DNA of 64,000 bases from Propionispira arboris (GTDB lineage Bacteria > Bacillota > Negativicutes > Selenomonadales > Selenomonadaceae): the NCBI RefSeq assembly GCF_900109225.1, contig NZ_FNZK01000013.1:1-64000 (forward strand). Direction: 5' to 3'. Below are positions 42,449-51,578 of the stretch, piece by piece. The position numbers and the translations under genes are program-made. The notes beneath the pieces are model-generated. The model worked only from the letters and a program-made list of their open reading frames with translations, was not told the origin of the DNA and did no database searches. Each line of letters opens with the position of its first letter. Position 1 is the first letter of the stretch.

Positions 42449-43807
42449 CTATAAATTAATAAATATAAACACCACATTTACAAGTGCGGCTACTGCCATA
42501 GGAATTGCTGTTCGTTTAACAACTTGTACAGGTGATACGTCGGCGACTCCGGCAATGGCAACAATTGCCGCCGTGATTGGTGATACAACACGGCCAAAGC
42601 TTGTCATAATCTGCATTGGCAATACCAACGTAATAACATCAATGTGCATTACAGCGGCAATCTTAGGAGCAAGAGCCGCAAATGAGAAAAATGCTGCATT
42701 GCCTGATCCCATTAAAAAAGCACAACCAGCAATAACTATACAAAATAAAATAATTAAACTATGTATACCAAAACCTAAGTTTTGCACGCTCGATGTCAGT
42801 ATGTCAACAGCACCAATTTTAGTTAACCCAGCAGCAAATACTTCGCCAGCAACAATCAAGCTGACTACAGTAGCAAAACTTTTTCCCATCCCATCGTATA
42901 AGTACTGCAAACTTTTCAAAACAGATCGGAAATCTTTGCTTCTTACATACTCAAAAACCATACTAATAAACGTACTTAAAAACATTGCAGTAACAACATC
43001 CATTTTAATCTTACTATAAAAGATCGGACTAAAACCCAAGATAAGAATCATCGGAATAATTGGTAGAACAGCATAAACAAGTGGTGGGCAATTTTCATCT
43101 TGTTCCGTAATCTCAGTTAGATATTCATGTCCACAAAACCCTTCTTTTTTATCCCACCATTTTTGCACAAAAAAATGTGTAATACCAAGAATTAAGGTTG
43201 TTATAAAAAAAATGGGAAGTTGATGATTTACAAAATATACAGATGGCTCTAACCCGCAGATATTTGCTGCCAGTATTGCATTACCCGAACCCGGGCCCAC
43301 ATCCATATATTGTGCACAGCCAATTACGCCCAATGCAGAAAGTTTACTGACACCAGATCGTATTAATATCGGGTACAGCATCACCATAAGCAGCAAACCA
43401 AGTCCTGCATGGCTTGGTATAAACACAACCAAAAACTGACTGATAAAAAAACTGAATACCAATAAGATATATGGTGATTTGATATGTTTTATAGGCAATG
43501 CAACCAAAGTAAACAGAGACTTACTTGCACCAATATGTTCCATATACTTGGCAAAACCTGCAATAGACATAATCGTGAGCCCCAAACCAGCCACTCGCGA
43601 ACTAAGCAAAACACTTATCGTATTAAAAATATCAAAAAAATCAGAACCACAAGACTGCTTTCCTTCCATAATCGGCGTATGCCCTAATAAACAGGCTGCA
43701 AAAAGAAGAACCATTCCTGCTATCAAGAGTACTGCTTGAGGATAAAACTTTTTAATAATCATATAAACGACCCAGGCAACAACTACTATTGCGATACTTA
43801 TAGCCAT
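42449..43807 (-). CDS. DcuC-family anaerobic C4-dicarboxylate-type carrier
   Basis: A 452-residue membrane protein with about 12 spans and the DcuC/YfcC-like pattern (QFLVVFIPSHAGLGLLLM, YMDVGPGSGNAILAAN, FLMGSGNAAFFSFAALAP). DcuC exchanges succinate, fumarate or malate in anaerobes; related members carry amino acids. The second of four genes in the GntR-led operon. Because the operon ends in a C-S lyase, the physiological substrate could be a sulfur-containing or dicarboxylic amino acid, which is inference only. Confidence 0.85.
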   Translation of the reverse strand: MAISIAIVVVAWVVYMIIKKFYPQAVLLIAGMVLLFAACLLGHTPIMEGKQSCGSDFFDIFNTISVLLSSRVAGLGLTIMSIAGFAKYMEHIGASKSLFTLVALPIKHIKSPYILLVFSFFISQFLVVFIPSHAGLGLLLMVMLYPILIRSGVSKLSALGVIGCAQYMDVGPGSGNAILAANICGLEPSVYFVNHQLPIFFITTLILGITHFFVQKWWDKKEGFCGHEYLTEITEQDENCPPLVYAVLPIIPMILILGFSPIFYSKIKMDVVTAMFLSTFISMVFEYVRSKDFRSVLKSLQYLYDGMGKSFATVVSLIVAGEVFAAGLTKIGAVDILTSSVQNLGFGIHSLIILFCIVIAGCAFLMGSGNAAFFSFAALAPKIAAVMHIDVITLVLPMQIMTSFGRVVSPITAAIVAIAGVADVSPVQVVKRTAIPMAVAALVNVVFIFINL

Positions 43808-43837
43808 ATTAACACCATCTACTTTCCATGATTATTG

Positions 43838-44548
43838 CTATTTTTTTTCATTGTCAATCACCAGACTTGCCTTATATAAATGCTCAGCCATTAACTTTCC
43901 TGCATCTTCTGCCTGTTGCTCTCGAATTTTATTTAATAACTGTTTATGAAAATCCAAAGCGACTTCACTATGGCCTTTCACTGCTAATGATTTTTGACGA
44001 GACAGCTTTAACAGACCCGAAAGATTATCATGAATACGATATAATACCCGATTATGTGAAGCTTTTATAATGGCTACATGAAATCTATAAGAAGATATAC
44101 TGGCATCACGCTTCAATAACAAATCGCGTTCCATATCTAATACAGCCTCCAACATTTCTTCAAGTTCCTCTTCCGTCCTACGCAAAGCAGCTAACTGTGC
44201 AGCCTTCACTTCTATAACGGTTCTCGCCTCAAAAAGATCTGGTAATAAATCACTGTCATCCTGCACCGCAAATTCAACATTTTCTAATAAATTTTTTGCT
44301 TGTATATTTTGAATGTATACTCCATCACCACGAACACTTTGTACAATCCCCAAAAACTCTAGTGTCTTTAAAGCTTCACGTATTGGAACACGACTAACGC
44401 CATACAATTCTGCCAGATCACGCTCTGAAGGCAATTTATCACCTACTTTTAGCTTTCCATTTAATACAAGATTGCGAATATTATCTATAACTTGATGATA
44501 TAAACTGCCATCGCCCTTCATATTCACTTTATTCAAAGGTTGGTACAT
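43838..44548 (-). CDS. GntR/FadR-type transcriptional regulator
   Basis: A 236-residue regulator. The wHTH is GKLKVGDKLPSERDLAELYG, then VSRVPIREALKTLEFLGIVQ and RGDGVYI. The all-helical FCD ligand domain has FEARTVIEVKAAQLAA and RFHVAIIKASHNRVL, where Arg/Asp/His residues bind a metal and a carboxylate effector. ATG 44548 has AAAGGGG upstream; the longer frame to 44680 reads through the operator. It is the first gene of the four-gene operon and should control itself through the palindrome just ahead. Confidence 0.9.
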   Translation of the reverse strand: MYQPLNKVNMKGDGSLYHQVIDNIRNLVLNGKLKVGDKLPSERDLAELYGVSRVPIREALKTLEFLGIVQSVRGDGVYIQNIQAKNLLENVEFAVQDDSDLLPDLFEARTVIEVKAAQLAALRRTEEELEEMLEAVLDMERDLLLKRDASISSYRFHVAIIKASHNRVLYRIHDNLSGLLKLSRQKSLAVKGHSEVALDFHKQLLNKIREQQAEDAGKLMAEHLYKASLVIDNEKK

Positions 44549-44570
44549 AGTTTTACCCCTTTCTTTTGTC

Positions 44571-44596
44571 TTATTGGTATACCGGTATACCAATAA
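44571..44596 (-). promoter_or_regulatory. 26-bp perfect palindrome, likely GntR operator
   Basis: TTATTGGTATACC is followed directly by its exact inverse with no spacer. The centre contains the TGGTATACCGGTATACCA pattern, like the TGGTNNNACCA sites of FadR/GntR proteins. It ends 22 bp before the gntR start codon, in the leader or promoter of the operon. Confidence 0.75.
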
Positions 44597-44609
44597 GGAT
44601 GAAATACAA

Positions 44610-44659
44610 AAAGGTGACCTAGGAACTAAATTAAAAGAATTCAGTTTCAGGTCACCTTT
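44610..44659. repeat. 11-bp inverted repeat next to the GntR operator
   Basis: AAAGGTGACCT (44610-44620) and AGGTCACCTTT (44649-44659) are exact inverse copies around 28 bases. No T-run. The arms resemble nuclear-receptor-like half sites only by chance; a second regulator site or an mRNA leader structure are the options. Confidence 0.5.
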
Positions 44660-44755
44660 GCCCGCTGTTTGAATTATCAAACTTATTACATGTTAACAGT
44701 TTTTATTTTATATGTCAAGTATTGGAATATAGAAAGAAGTTTTCATTTCACCTAA

Positions 44756-45706
44756 TTATCCATCATTATTATCAACATATCGATCAATAAAAGAAAAAAC
44801 ATGTTTATAATAATCGACTGGATTGGCTTTTCGTGCATCGGCATGTCCTGCCTCGGCAATTTCCAATTTTTCCTTTTCACAATTCGCTGCCTCATATAAC
44901 TGCAGCATCATGCTAAAAGGTGCCAGTTCATCCTTTCCGCCATGGATAAATAACATCGGTATACGGTTTTTATGGATAACAGCAAGCGGATTTGCGTCAG
45001 ATAAATAATAACCTGTTTTAATTCTACATAAAACATTAACAAAATCCATAATTGGAAAAGCGGGTAAACCATAAAGCTTCTTCAACTGCAATGAAAACAT
45101 TGTATAGGCACTCGTATAGCCGCAATCTTCTATAACCACTTTAACATTGTCTGGTAAAGGTTTTGATGCTGTCTGTATAACCGTCGCGGCTCCCATGGAT
45201 ACACCATGTAAAACAATGTCTGCTTTAGGATCGGATTGAACGATCTGGTCAATCCATAATTTCACATCATCACTTTCAAAATACCCCATACTAAGATAAA
45301 TGCCTTCACTCTCACCAGAGGCTCGTAAATCTGGCATAAGCACATGATACCCATTTTTTAAATATTGATTGGCAATATCCAAAACACTATTTTGTGATCG
45401 GCCATAACCATGTACTACAACCACCCATTTATCGCTCTTCTCTTTCGGACTAAAATGAGAAGCGGTTAACTTGAGCCCATCAAAAGAAATTTCCTGCCAT
45501 ATTTCTTTTCTAAAATCCAGATCTGCCTGGGGCTTTACATTAGGATCTAATATTTTCTGGCAGGCTGCTGGAATAGCCAATGGATCATCCGCATTGCCTC
45601 TTTTTAACGCAAAATCAACGAAATAATCTCCAATATAAGCCCCTCCTGCACTTAATAAAATAAAGAAAAGCAACAGCACGCCTACTATAGATTGTTTGTT
45701 TTTCAA
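44756..45706 (-). CDS. Membrane-anchored alpha/beta hydrolase
   Basis: A 316-residue hydrolase. One N-terminal span (VGVLLLFFILLSAGGAYIG) anchors it facing outward. The catalytic triad is visible: Ser in HGVSMGAAT (G-x-S-x-G), Asp in GGKDELAP and His in EAGHADAR; the oxyanion loop is VVHGYGRS. It belongs to the family of BAAT-like/YqkD-type hydrolases whose substrate is unknown. I use TTG 45706, seven bases after GGAGG; the longer frame to 45724 puts the ribosome site inside the coding part. It stands alone. Confidence 0.8.
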   Translation of the reverse strand: MKNKQSIVGVLLLFFILLSAGGAYIGDYFVDFALKRGNADDPLAIPAACQKILDPNVKPQADLDFRKEIWQEISFDGLKLTASHFSPKEKSDKWVVVVHGYGRSQNSVLDIANQYLKNGYHVLMPDLRASGESEGIYLSMGYFESDDVKLWIDQIVQSDPKADIVLHGVSMGAATVIQTASKPLPDNVKVVIEDCGYTSAYTMFSLQLKKLYGLPAFPIMDFVNVLCRIKTGYYLSDANPLAVIHKNRIPMLFIHGGKDELAPFSMMLQLYEAANCEKEKLEIAEAGHADARKANPVDYYKHVFSFIDRYVDNNDG

Positions 45707-45807
45707 CGAATTCCCTCCTGACAAGCTCCTACCTAAGTATAACAGATTTCGCCCTTACATCACGGACTCTTTAACCCATAATGGTCTGAAATTCATGCTC
45801 AATATAA

Positions 45808-45839
45808 GAAAAAATGGCTCGTATTTGCAAACGAACCAT
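45808..45839 (-). terminator. Terminator after the acetyltransferase-like gene
   Basis: ATGGCTCGT pairs with ACGAACCAT (45814-45839, wobbles), followed on the minus strand by TTTTT. It lies 18 bp past the gene stop. Confidence 0.65.
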
Positions 45840-45856
45840 CCTTTCCTGCGTATTTC

Positions 45857-46513
45857 TTAATCACGTTTTCGCAAAAATACTTTTATTTCCTTTTCCAATA
45901 GCAAAAACACCTTGGCCAAAAGATAGCCATCCGCCGTCGCGTGGTTCAACCGCACGCTAACAGGCATCATAAGACGTCCATTTTCCTCGCGATATCTTCC
46001 CCAATTCACAATGGGCAGAAAATAAAGGTAACCATCCGGTAGTTCCACATTTAGCGAATCATAAGACAGCCAAGAGATATATGAGGCATCGAACCAGTTT
46101 GGATGGTTCGCCATATCAAGACTATATTCCCGTGATTCTTTTGCCCGTACAATATCTGCCATACAACGTTCGTAAAAATTCTGATATTCGGGGAAATATT
46201 CCGTATACACGGGCGTACAGGTTTCCGTATCCTCATGAAAAATATACTGAGTTGGATTGATCTTATCATAAATGATAACCTGACCTGTTTCATATAAATA
46301 CCCCAGTCGGTAATCTTCCCGCGAATTCAGTACTTTCGCTAAAATATACAAAAAATCGATATAAAACTTTGTCCCTTTTTGTTTTGAACAAGCAACAAAT
46401 TCTGTCACATCCAATCGGTTGCTCATAGACACCGAGCACTTACAATCCTCGGAAAAATGGTGAAATACACCACGTCGATAGTATTTATCCATATCCATTA
46501 TTTTATAATTCAT
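45857..46513 (-). CDS. Chloramphenicol acetyltransferase-like protein
   Basis: A 218-residue protein with the size and order of CatA-type trimeric acetyltransferases: YYRRGVFHHFSEDCKCSVSM at the N-terminus, FYIDFLYILAKVLN, and VSVRLNHATADGYLLAKVF at the end. The catalytic box is usually HHxxxDG; here it reads NHATADG, so the catalytic second His and the Asp-Gly remain while the first His is Asn. True drug resistance is therefore uncertain. ATG 46513 has AAGG upstream; the longer frame to 46546 is less likely. Confidence 0.75.
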   Translation of the reverse strand: MNYKIMDMDKYYRRGVFHHFSEDCKCSVSMSNRLDVTEFVACSKQKGTKFYIDFLYILAKVLNSREDYRLGYLYETGQVIIYDKINPTQYIFHEDTETCTPVYTEYFPEYQNFYERCMADIVRAKESREYSLDMANHPNWFDASYISWLSYDSLNVELPDGYLYFLPIVNWGRYREENGRLMMPVSVRLNHATADGYLLAKVFLLLEKEIKVFLRKRD

Positions 46514-46921
46514 TTTTCCAGCCTTCTTTACTTTAAAATTTATCATTAATTTTTAAAAGTAAAACCGGCATACTCGACGACTATTTTAATGCTTCATGCA
46601 ACCATCGTCTGGTTTAACCGGCTTTGCATGAAGCATTTGCTATGCATAAAATCATAAGCTATCCCATCCTTTTATTGAATCAACAGACAAACTTCAATGT
46701 CCGCGATGCTTTTCCTTGCGTTTTGATCTTTACATTTTCTATCTTACCTCAATGTTTTCTTATTCGTCAAGGCTGCAGACTATTGCATAATAAATTTATT
46801 CTTAAGATTAGTACCTATACTTTGGTACATTTAATATAAATCTATTTTCGATATATGGAAACTATATCCTATTATAAATTTCTTTATACACCACATAGAC
46901 ATTTATAATAAAACTACAAAC
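46514..46921. other. Gene-free stretch before tRNA-Val
   Basis: No supported gene. AT-rich, with CATGCAACC/GGTTTAACC-GGCTTTGCATG (about 46,593-46,630), an imperfect inverted repeat around ATGCAAAGC-like sequence; no T-run. Confidence 0.3.
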
Positions 46922-46948
46922 AAAAAAGGCTCCGCAATGAGCGAAACC
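46922..46948 (-). terminator. Terminator of tRNA-Val
   Basis: On the minus strand GGTTTCGC-tcatt-GCGGAGCC followed by six T, directly behind the tRNA 3' end. Confidence 0.8.
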
Positions 46949-46958
46949 TTGAATTTAC

Positions 46959-47035
46959 TGGTGGGATTAACAGAATTCGAATCTGTGACCTCTTCGATGT
47001 CAACGAAGCACTCTAACCAACTGAGCTATAACCCC
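46959..47035 (-). tRNA. tRNA-Val(GAC)
   Basis: A full 77-base cloverleaf with encoded CCA. The acceptor GGGGTTA pairs with TAATCCC (one wobble). The anticodon arm is CTTCG-TTGACAT-CGAAG (anticodon GAC) and the T-arm CACAG-ATTCGAAT-CTGT. A terminator follows. Confidence 0.9.
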
Positions 47036-47149
47036 ATTACGTACCTTAGATACATGTGCTATTTTAGCATATTATCTACTATTTTGTAAATACTTAAATT
47101 CGTAATATGGTCCCACCAATATTTTCAATCAATAACGTTAAGCTAGCAA

Positions 47150-49549
47150 TTAAACTTCACTATGATCTGCTAAAAATTTCATTGCCGCTGCTTCTACGAT
47201 GGGACAGCTAAAGATATAGCCTTGGATAATGTCACAATCTTTATCTAACAAATATTCCAGTTGTGCCTCGGTCTCCACACCTTCAGCGACAACTTTCATA
47301 TTAATCGCATGTGCCATATTGATAACAGAGGCAATGATTTTTGCTCCTTGCACATCACTTGTTATCATATCAATAAAAGACTTATCTATTTTAACTGTTT
47401 CAACGGGTAATTGCCTCAAATACGTCAAAGACGAAAAACCTGTACCAAAATCATCCAAAGATAGCTTTACACCAAATTCTTTAAGATGGGCCAACTTACC
47501 AATAGCATCCTCCATCGACTGAATCAACACGCTTTCGGTTATTTCAAGTTCAAGTTGTTGCGGGTCAATCCCGGCTGCATTAACAGCATTGCAAACACCA
47601 ACAATAAAATCATCAACAGCGATTTGTTTTGAAGATATATTTACAGCAACACGTATATCCGATCCGCCTTGCTCCGATAAGCGTCTGGCAAATTGACAAG
47701 ACTCACGCAGCACCCACATTCCAATGCTGTTTATCAGACCCGATTGCTCTGCCAGGGGAATAAATTGCATCGGTGGCACATTCCCATATTCAGGACTATT
47801 CCAACGTAAAAGCACCTCAAAGCCAATCAATTTTCGATCAGTCGCAGAAATTTGTGGCTGGTAAACAAGTGAAAATTCATTTCGCTCCAATGCATGCCGC
47901 AAACTACCAGTCAACCGCATTTTTTCATAGGCATCTATTTGCATTTTTTCTGTATAAAAACGCCAGCAGTCCTTGCTTTCTTTTTTTGCTGCATACATTG
48001 CATTATCTGCATTTTTTATAAGTTCTTCTGCAGTATCGCCATCATCAGGATAAAAAGCTATCCCAATACTGGCAGTCATATGAAATTGTCCGCCGAAAAT
48101 TTCTTGTTCTTTCCCGATAGATTTACTAATCTGTTGGACAAGTTTTCGCACATTTTCTCGATCATACGCCCCTGGCAAAATCACAACGAATTCATCGCCG
48201 CCAATACGGGAAACAAATGCATTTTTACCCGCTCTATCACGTATCCGAGTTCCCGCGGTATAAATAATCTTATCTCCATAAGAGTGGCCATACGTATCAT
48301 TTATCATCTTTAAATCATCTAAATCAATGAACAAAATAGAACCAACCGCACTGCCTGAGCGAGCTCCTTCCATTTCATTTTTCAACCATTCATTTAAAGA
48401 GTGCCGATTTGCCAGCCCTGTCAATGAATCAAAATAAGCCATATGCTTAATGGTTTGCGCCTGCTTTTTCCGTTCCGCATCAACTTGCAGCACTTCGGTT
48501 ATATCTTGATTTGTACCGTAGAGTTTTATGATTTCCCCCTTCGCATCTTTGATATTATTGCGCCGAACAAGAATGTTGCGCACTATACCATCCCTGCGAA
48601 TAATACGATGTTCTACGTCTTTAAGTGGGACTTTGCCATCAGAAAAATAGAGTTGCCGTTCCTCTTCAAACATCCAGATATCTTCTGGATGTACAAACTC
48701 TCTAACGTAAGTATCAAACGACATAAATTGTCCTTCACGAGCTACATTCGTACCATAAACAGCATAAAACTCATCGTTGAAATGATAAAGTTTTGTCTTT
48801 AAATCATATTCCCATACACCCAAGTTAGCCAAACCAGCCGCCAAAATCATCATATTTCTACTATCTAATAACACTGTCTCCAGCTGCTTACGTTCTACAA
48901 TTTCAGTGTGTAAAGAGTCTAATAACAATGCATTGCCTAAAGCGAACGATGCCAGATCCGCGAAACGTTGAAACAAAGATAGTTCCGCTTCCGACAAAAT
49001 CCGCTCCGGCTCGGAAAAAGCCAGTCCGATTGCTCCAATCATTTTATCTTTGTTTTTTAATGGAACTAATGCAACGTAATATATCGTATCAAAAATAGGA
49101 TTCACTAAACGCTCCGGCCAGCTATTATAATTTTTCACAGTGGCAACGGTTCCAGTTCGATAGGCTTGCCCAACAAGACCTTTCGTAAGAATACCTTCTT
49201 TGTCTAACTCGTTAAAAACACCCGTCCCGATTGTTACTGTATAAGTTCGTATTTCTGCATCCACAAAGTATACAAACCTGTTTGGAGCACCGAAAAGATC
49301 TCGCACCCCATCCATTATTTTTTGCAATACATCATCATGCCTTAGGTCAGACATAAGATTGATAGCTATATCGTGTAGTAGATTGAGCACCGTATTTTGT
49401 TGATAAATTGCTTCTTCTTTTACTAATAATTCATCAAATTGTTGATGCAGCTCTTCCTCGGAAGCCGTAAGTTCTTCATACGCGGTCAAGAGTTCTTCAT
49501 TCAACAAATCATTCGTTACTACCTCATTTGTTTCCTTTGCCTTACACAT
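47150..49549 (-). CDS. GAF-PAS-GGDEF-EAL cyclic-di-GMP enzyme
   Basis: A 799-residue cytoplasmic protein. A short coiled coil (ELLTAYEELTASEEELHQQF) leads to GAF (about 60-210), PAS (about 230-350, VWEYDLKTKLYHFND), GGDEF (about 375-535) and EAL (about 550-795). The cyclase site is intact (SRIGGDEFVVIL). The phosphodiesterase signature reads GFEVLLRW instead of EALLRW, with the key Glu kept, and DDFGTGFSS is intact. It could make or break c-di-GMP according to signals bound by GAF/PAS. ATG 49549 has GGGGTG eight bases before it, so I prefer it to 49573. Confidence 0.9.
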   Translation of the reverse strand: MCKAKETNEVVTNDLLNEELLTAYEELTASEEELHQQFDELLVKEEAIYQQNTVLNLLHDIAINLMSDLRHDDVLQKIMDGVRDLFGAPNRFVYFVDAEIRTYTVTIGTGVFNELDKEGILTKGLVGQAYRTGTVATVKNYNSWPERLVNPIFDTIYYVALVPLKNKDKMIGAIGLAFSEPERILSEAELSLFQRFADLASFALGNALLLDSLHTEIVERKQLETVLLDSRNMMILAAGLANLGVWEYDLKTKLYHFNDEFYAVYGTNVAREGQFMSFDTYVREFVHPEDIWMFEEERQLYFSDGKVPLKDVEHRIIRRDGIVRNILVRRNNIKDAKGEIIKLYGTNQDITEVLQVDAERKKQAQTIKHMAYFDSLTGLANRHSLNEWLKNEMEGARSGSAVGSILFIDLDDLKMINDTYGHSYGDKIIYTAGTRIRDRAGKNAFVSRIGGDEFVVILPGAYDRENVRKLVQQISKSIGKEQEIFGGQFHMTASIGIAFYPDDGDTAEELIKNADNAMYAAKKESKDCWRFYTEKMQIDAYEKMRLTGSLRHALERNEFSLVYQPQISATDRKLIGFEVLLRWNSPEYGNVPPMQFIPLAEQSGLINSIGMWVLRESCQFARRLSEQGGSDIRVAVNISSKQIAVDDFIVGVCNAVNAAGIDPQQLELEITESVLIQSMEDAIGKLAHLKEFGVKLSLDDFGTGFSSLTYLRQLPVETVKIDKSFIDMITSDVQGAKIIASVINMAHAINMKVVAEGVETEAQLEYLLDKDCDIIQGYIFSCPIVEAAAMKFLADHSEV

Positions 49550-49759
49550 TGTTATCACACCCCATTGGTTCACGGTACTTTCTCTTATAATATCGAATCT
49601 TTATTGTCCATATTTTCCATGAAGATTATATCTATTATAAATATCTAAAGATATTTAAATCTTACAGGGGCAAGAAGCAATTGTCAATCTGTAAATATAA
49701 TGAAGAATATCAAGAAAAATTACGGTCAAAACAATCATTTGATGTTTATAATTATTCAC

Positions 49760-51274
49760 TCATCGACCTAGTTTATGCAATAAATCTTTTTGTTTTTCCG
49801 ACTGTTGCTTGTAATTTTCAAAATTTTCTTGTTTAGGAATGTATGTATTGGTTATTTTCAAATTATTAGTAAGCATCTCCATCAAATCTCGGTTTTCATC
49901 CACGGCACACGCCCCAATGATAGCATTTATTCGTACCGCACCACTAGCATTCTCCAATGTAATTGTCTCACTATTCATAACATCCGCTTTGATCTGATTC
50001 CAAAGGGGGTCCCTGCTGCCACCTTCCGTAATGGTAATTCGATCAATTTTGATTCCAGATTGACGATATGTATCGGTAATTTCTCGATAATCGTAAGCAA
50101 TCGCTTCCAGGACTGCCCGCCATAAGACAAATTGATTGGTATCAAGTGTCATGTTTAGAAAGCAGCCTTTGACACTCGAAAATTCATCATAACCACCCGT
50201 CAAATACGGCAAAAAAATCACATCATTGCAACCCGGAGTCACCCTGGCCGCCCCTTGACTTAACGTTTCATAATAATGGTCATTTCCAGCTTGCTGACAG
50301 ATACTGTCCTTAAACCAACGTAGTGCGAGACCCCCAGTCCTGACAAAGCCCCAATAAAAATAAGTGTTTTCTAATGTACCACTATTAAAAATCAGACCAC
50401 TGCCTTTACGGCTTAACTCTGGAATAATTCCATTCGTCGAAACACAGAACATCGCACAGGTTCCCGCAACATCCACCGCCTTATTTGCTTCAAAAACGCC
50501 GCTGCCAAGCATAGACTGCATCGTATCACCAGCTCCAGCACAAATCGGTATCCCTTCCGGCAGCCCAGTTTCAGAAGCTGCTTCAGCCGATAAAGTGCCA
50601 ATAATGTCCCAAGGTTTTACGATTTTAGGCATATAATTTTTGTTGATTTCCAATATCGATAACTGTTCATCGGACCATTCTTTTTCATATACGTTATAGC
50701 CCAACCCCCAGCCTGACATAGACCCCCAATCAATAAAAGCATCGACACTCTTGAGACCAGCTAAATTGAGCAATATATAGGGGGCATTATGAACAAACTT
50801 CCTGCCTTTAGCCTGAAATTCTTTATTATGAGATAATAACCACCGAGCATGCAATGCTGGAAACATGCATAATGGCTCAGCATTTCCCGTTTCTTTACCC
50901 CAAATTTCAAGTTTAAGGTCTTTCAGTGTTGCCGCATCACTTTGCGTTCGTGAATCTAAATAATTGATGTAAGGTGTAATAGCCTGACCATTCTCATCAA
51001 TCCCAACAATTCCGCAAATAATTCCATCCCCCATAATGACCTTAATAAGCCCCGGATCAATTCCACGTTCATTTAATTGACACACACACTGTTTCATCCC
51101 CAGTTTAGCCAAAGCAAGATATTCATTCGCATTCATATCAACCCACCCAGCTTGTGGATAGGTCAAAGTCATTTGATTGGATACCTGCACGATACAATCC
51201 ATATTTTCATCATATACTGCTACTTTTACACTTTGTGTTCCTGCATCAAAACTGAGATAGTATTGTTCCGTCAT
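49760..51274 (-). CDS. FGGY-family carbohydrate kinase
   Basis: A 504-residue kinase of the xylulokinase/gluconokinase type. ATPase phosphate-1 motif YYLSFDAGTQSVKVAVYDE at the N-terminus, the substrate Asp region VDWGSMSGWGLGYNV, CAGAGDTMQSMLGSG (phosphate 2) and ITEGGSRDPLWNQIKADVMN with the adenosine motif near the end. The sugar is unknown. No sugar transporter or isomerase is adjacent. Start ATG 51274 has a GGGGGC-type site; TTG 51289 is possible. It follows the aminotransferase terminator on the left and stands alone. Confidence 0.85.
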   Translation of the reverse strand: MTEQYYLSFDAGTQSVKVAVYDENMDCIVQVSNQMTLTYPQAGWVDMNANEYLALAKLGMKQCVCQLNERGIDPGLIKVIMGDGIICGIVGIDENGQAITPYINYLDSRTQSDAATLKDLKLEIWGKETGNAEPLCMFPALHARWLLSHNKEFQAKGRKFVHNAPYILLNLAGLKSVDAFIDWGSMSGWGLGYNVYEKEWSDEQLSILEINKNYMPKIVKPWDIIGTLSAEAASETGLPEGIPICAGAGDTMQSMLGSGVFEANKAVDVAGTCAMFCVSTNGIIPELSRKGSGLIFNSGTLENTYFYWGFVRTGGLALRWFKDSICQQAGNDHYYETLSQGAARVTPGCNDVIFLPYLTGGYDEFSSVKGCFLNMTLDTNQFVLWRAVLEAIAYDYREITDTYRQSGIKIDRITITEGGSRDPLWNQIKADVMNSETITLENASGAVRINAIIGACAVDENRDLMEMLTNNLKITNTYIPKQENFENYKQQSEKQKDLLHKLGR

Positions 51275-51453
51275 TTGCCAAGCCCCCAACTCTTTATAAT
51301 AAAAATTTCTTCATGCTATCTAAAATCTATTACATAAATTCGCCAAAACAGGGTTATATTCCTATCTGGTCTCAATTAATATGTTTTCAAAAAACTTCCA
51401 TAAATGACGATAGCACTAAATCAAATTGAAGACGCACTGTCCTTTTAAGGCAT

Positions 51454-51483
51454 AAAAAAACGCCCCATATTAAAATGAAGCGT
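51454..51483 (-). terminator. Terminator of the importer operon
   Basis: On the minus strand ACGCTTCAT-tttaat-ATGGGGCGT followed by seven T, about 95 bp past the aminotransferase stop. Confidence 0.75.
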
Positions 51484-51578
51484 CTATTTTAAAGAATTTA
51501 CCTCTGAAATTTTAAGCATATCAAAAAATGCTTACGCACTCTTCCATCGCTAGCATACAACAATCCCGAATAAGCCCC

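Noticed and set aside
47100-47125. GGTCCCACCAATATTTTC near tRNA-Val as an attachment-site copy
   Set aside because: Only a few bases match the tRNA end (TCCCACCA) and no island lies between them.
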